Origin: an uncultured Clostridia bacterium
GTDB lineage: Bacteria; Bacillota; Clostridia; Oscillospirales; Ruminococcaceae
Reading direction: 5' to 3'
DNA: 7,693 nt
Assembly: GCA_945931735.1 (NCBI GenBank)
Contig: CAMEPN010000081.1
Coordinates: 1 to 7,693 of the forward strand
Shown: positions 6,626 through 7,693 of the stretch, piece after piece
How positions within the stretch are numbered: position 1 is the first letter of the stretch
How the letters are laid out: each line of letters opens with the position of its first letter
The notes under the pieces: model-generated
Told to the model about the DNA's origin: nothing
The model's database searches: none
What the model saw: the letters and a program-made list of their open reading frames with translations, nothing else
Program-made: the position numbers and the translations under genes

Positions 6626-7200
6626 CTTCTCTGCCCTCTCTGCCTTATGCTGATATCCGCGTCGGTGACGCGCTTGACTTCGCGGACGATCTCGGACTCG
6701 ATCGCAAGCCCGCTGACCTTGTAGAAAAGGCACTGCTTCGGCGGGAGATTATACGCCGTCCATATGCGTATCTTATCCTCGTAGGGCTTGTTCTCAAAGG
6801 TTATGTTGACGCTCTCGCCGCCGTCGGCAAGCGTGCCCGAAAGCCCGTCGGAGATGATACGGCTGTCGGCAAGCTTCTGATACACGCTGCCGAGTATCCT
6901 CTGTTCGTCCGCCGCGCGCACCGCTATGTCGGATTTCAGCGCGGTGAATATCATATAATGCAGGTCGAGCATGGACGGGGGATTTTTCACATGGGTGTCG
7001 TCGATAACGATGTCCCTGCCCATTTTCATATCGGAGCGCTCTTCTATGTCATAAAGGCAGACGCCGAGCATGAAATTCCCCGTGTCGTCGGGGCTGCACA
7101 GCCCGATAAGCTCGGGCTTTTCTATCGGCGGGACGCATTTTCTCCGAAGAAGCTCGACTATCGTTTTTCCCGCGTCGGATATGGCAGTATAGCTTCCCAT
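6622..7200 (-). CDS. DUF4255 / Pvc16-N family contractile injection system protein (tube/sheath terminator-like)
   Basis: This 192-residue protein has the hallmarks of the DUF4255 (Pvc16 N-terminal) family. The start is M-G-S-Y-T-A-I-S-D-A-G-K-T-I, followed by a strand with 'GVCLYDIEE' (46-54). Next come 'PPSMLDLHYMIFTA' (74-87), the helix 'ADEQRILGSVYQKLAD' (97-112), and a C-terminal 'IRIWTAYNLPPKQ' (144-156) running into 'LFYKVSGLAIES'. In PVC/Afp particles the Pvc16/Afp16 protein caps the distal end of the inner tube and sheath and stops elongation. This protein is shorter than Afp16 (about 290 residues, from memory) and seems to hold only the conserved domain. Two other injection-system families follow within 1.5 kb, which supports the call. 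Its TGA stop overlaps the next ATG as ATGA. Its last residues, R-Q-R-G-Q-R-R, are encoded by a purine-rich stretch that also serves as the next gene's ribosome binding site. Confidence 0.93.
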   Translation of the reverse strand: MGSYTAISDAGKTIVELLRRKCVPPIEKPELIGLCSPDDTGNFMLGVCLYDIEERSDMKMGRDIVIDDTHVKNPPSMLDLHYMIFTALKSDIAVRAADEQRILGSVYQKLADSRIISDGLSGTLADGGESVNITFENKPYEDKIRIWTAYNLPPKQCLFYKVSGLAIESEIVREVKRVTDADISIRQRGQRR

Positions 7201-7202
7201 AA

Positions 7203-7219
7203 TTCCTCGCTCCTCCTTA
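7203..7219 (-). promoter_or_regulatory. Ribosome binding site overlapping the preceding stop codon
   Basis: On the minus strand the sequence reads TAAGGAGGAGCGAGG before the ATG at 7198-7200. The TAA stop of the stalk-domain gene is the first part of the AAGGAGG box. A second GAGG lies four bases from the ATG. The layout fixes the start of the DUF4255 gene and suggests translational coupling to the gene before it. Confidence 0.7.
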
Positions 7220-7693
7220 ACGCATGAACGTTGTTCCGTTTTCCGTTTCGACGGTCAGCTTAAGCCCCGCCGCAACAAGGTCTGTCGGAGCGTACAGCAC
7301 TTCCCCGCTGAAATACGGCTCGGCTGACGGCGCGAACAGCTTGTCGCCGACATACGCGATATTGCTGTCCGGTGTCAGTTCTATAAGCACATCGTTCCCG
7401 CGGAACACATAAACGTCGCCGCTTACGCTGAATTGAAGCCCCGCTTCCCGCGCGAGCGCGAGCATATCAATAAAGACCGTTCCGCCCTTTTCTATGCTCA
7501 TCGCGTTGCTGTAAATATTGAGCGACGGAATAACCAGCTTGTATTCAAACAGGCTGTCGGAAATGCTCCCGTCCGAGCCGATACCGCCCGTTCCGCCCGA
7601 GCCGCTTCCCGTGCCGTCGCCGATATCGTCGGTATTCGGGGTGAACTCCCCATTGTTCGCCGAGGCGATATCCTTCATTATCTCGTCGAGCAG
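7217..7693 (-). CDS. C-terminal part of a stalk-domain (copper amine oxidase N-like) protein, 5' end outside window
   Basis: The reading frame is open through the right edge, so only the last 158 residues are visible. An ATG at 7676-7678 lies inside the frame, but codons upstream of it (L-L-D-E-I) continue to the edge, so I treat it as internal. Visible residues 19-47 form a Gly/Ser/Thr/Asp-rich flexible linker (for example GDGTGSGSGGTGG). Residues from about 52 to the end resemble the copper-amine-oxidase N-terminal-like 'stalk' domain (PF07833). They show the pattern 'V-F-I-D-M-L-A-L-A-R-E-A-G-L', a strand-turn-strand, then 'V-L-Y-A-P-T-D-L-V-A-A-G-L-K-L'. In Clostridia such domains usually sit on exported, cell-wall-associated proteins, where they are thought to be structural rather than catalytic. 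It is the first visible gene of the operon and ends 16 nt before the DUF4255 gene. A role as a surface-binding or fibre-like part of the particle is only a guess; the missing N-terminus would decide. Confidence 0.75.
   Translation of the reverse strand: MLDEIMKDIASANNGEFTPNTDDIGDGTGSGSGGTGGIGSDGSISDSLFEYKLVIPSLNIYSNAMSIEKGGTVFIDMLALAREAGLQFSVSGDVYVFRGNDVLIELTPDSNIAYVGDKLFAPSAEPYFSGEVLYAPTDLVAAGLKLTVETENGTTFMR

Noticed and set aside
6626..6644. A short direct repeat (GGCAGAGA/GGGCAGAGA on the minus strand) as a possible operator
   Set aside because: It lies inside the C-terminal Arg/Gln codons of the DUF4255 gene and doubles as the next ribosome binding site. Coding constraints and purine bias explain it.
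6626..6733. An earlier ATG at 6733 for the 160-aa gene
   Set aside because: It would overlap the DUF4255 gene by 112 nt. The extra residues are Arg-rich with no domain character, and the ATGA overlap with a purine-rich ribosome binding site at 6625 fits better.

Overview
The window looks like part of one operon from a Gram-positive, probably clostridial (Firmicutes/Bacillota) bacterium. The pointers are strong GGAGG-type Shine-Dalgarno sites before every complete gene, a copper-amine-oxidase-N-like 'stalk' domain of the kind common in Clostridia, and a moderately GC-rich, GC3-biased codon choice. The phylum call is inference; there is no rRNA or taxonomic marker here. All six genes lie on the minus strand and are read from high to low coordinates. 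They are packed with gaps of 8-33 nt or a 4-nt overlap. I see no terminator, promoter, RNA gene, CRISPR array or mobile element, and no gene-free stretch longer than 33 nt.

In transcription order: (1) 7693-7217, the C-terminal end of a protein with a Gly/Ser/Thr-rich linker and a stalk-type domain, cut by the right edge. (2) 7200-6622, a DUF4255/Pvc16-N family protein, the tube/sheath terminator family of contractile injection systems. (3) 6625-6143, an unrecognised 160-residue protein predicted to be all-beta. (4) 6134-5745, a DUF4280 PAAR-like spike-tip protein. (5) 5711-3651, a 686-residue tandem AAA+ ATPase of the Pvc15/Afp15 type, with a degenerate first ATPase domain and an intact second one. 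(6) 3639-1, at least 1213 residues of a very large, unrecognised, beta-rich protein with internal repeats, running off the left edge.

Together, Pvc16-like, PAAR-like and Pvc15-like genes mark an extracellular contractile injection system (eCIS, the PVC/Afp type). Sheath, tube, baseplate and spike genes are not in the window and would be expected beyond the right edge or past the giant gene. Three components have no function I can name: the stalk-domain protein, the 160-residue beta protein and the giant repeat protein. The giant protein is the most interesting. It starts at a GTG 11 nt after the ATPase stop, has no secretion signal, begins with a charged helical segment, and carries a degenerate repeat of roughly 45 residues. 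It could be a cargo, a structural part of the particle or an assembly factor; the sequence does not decide between these.
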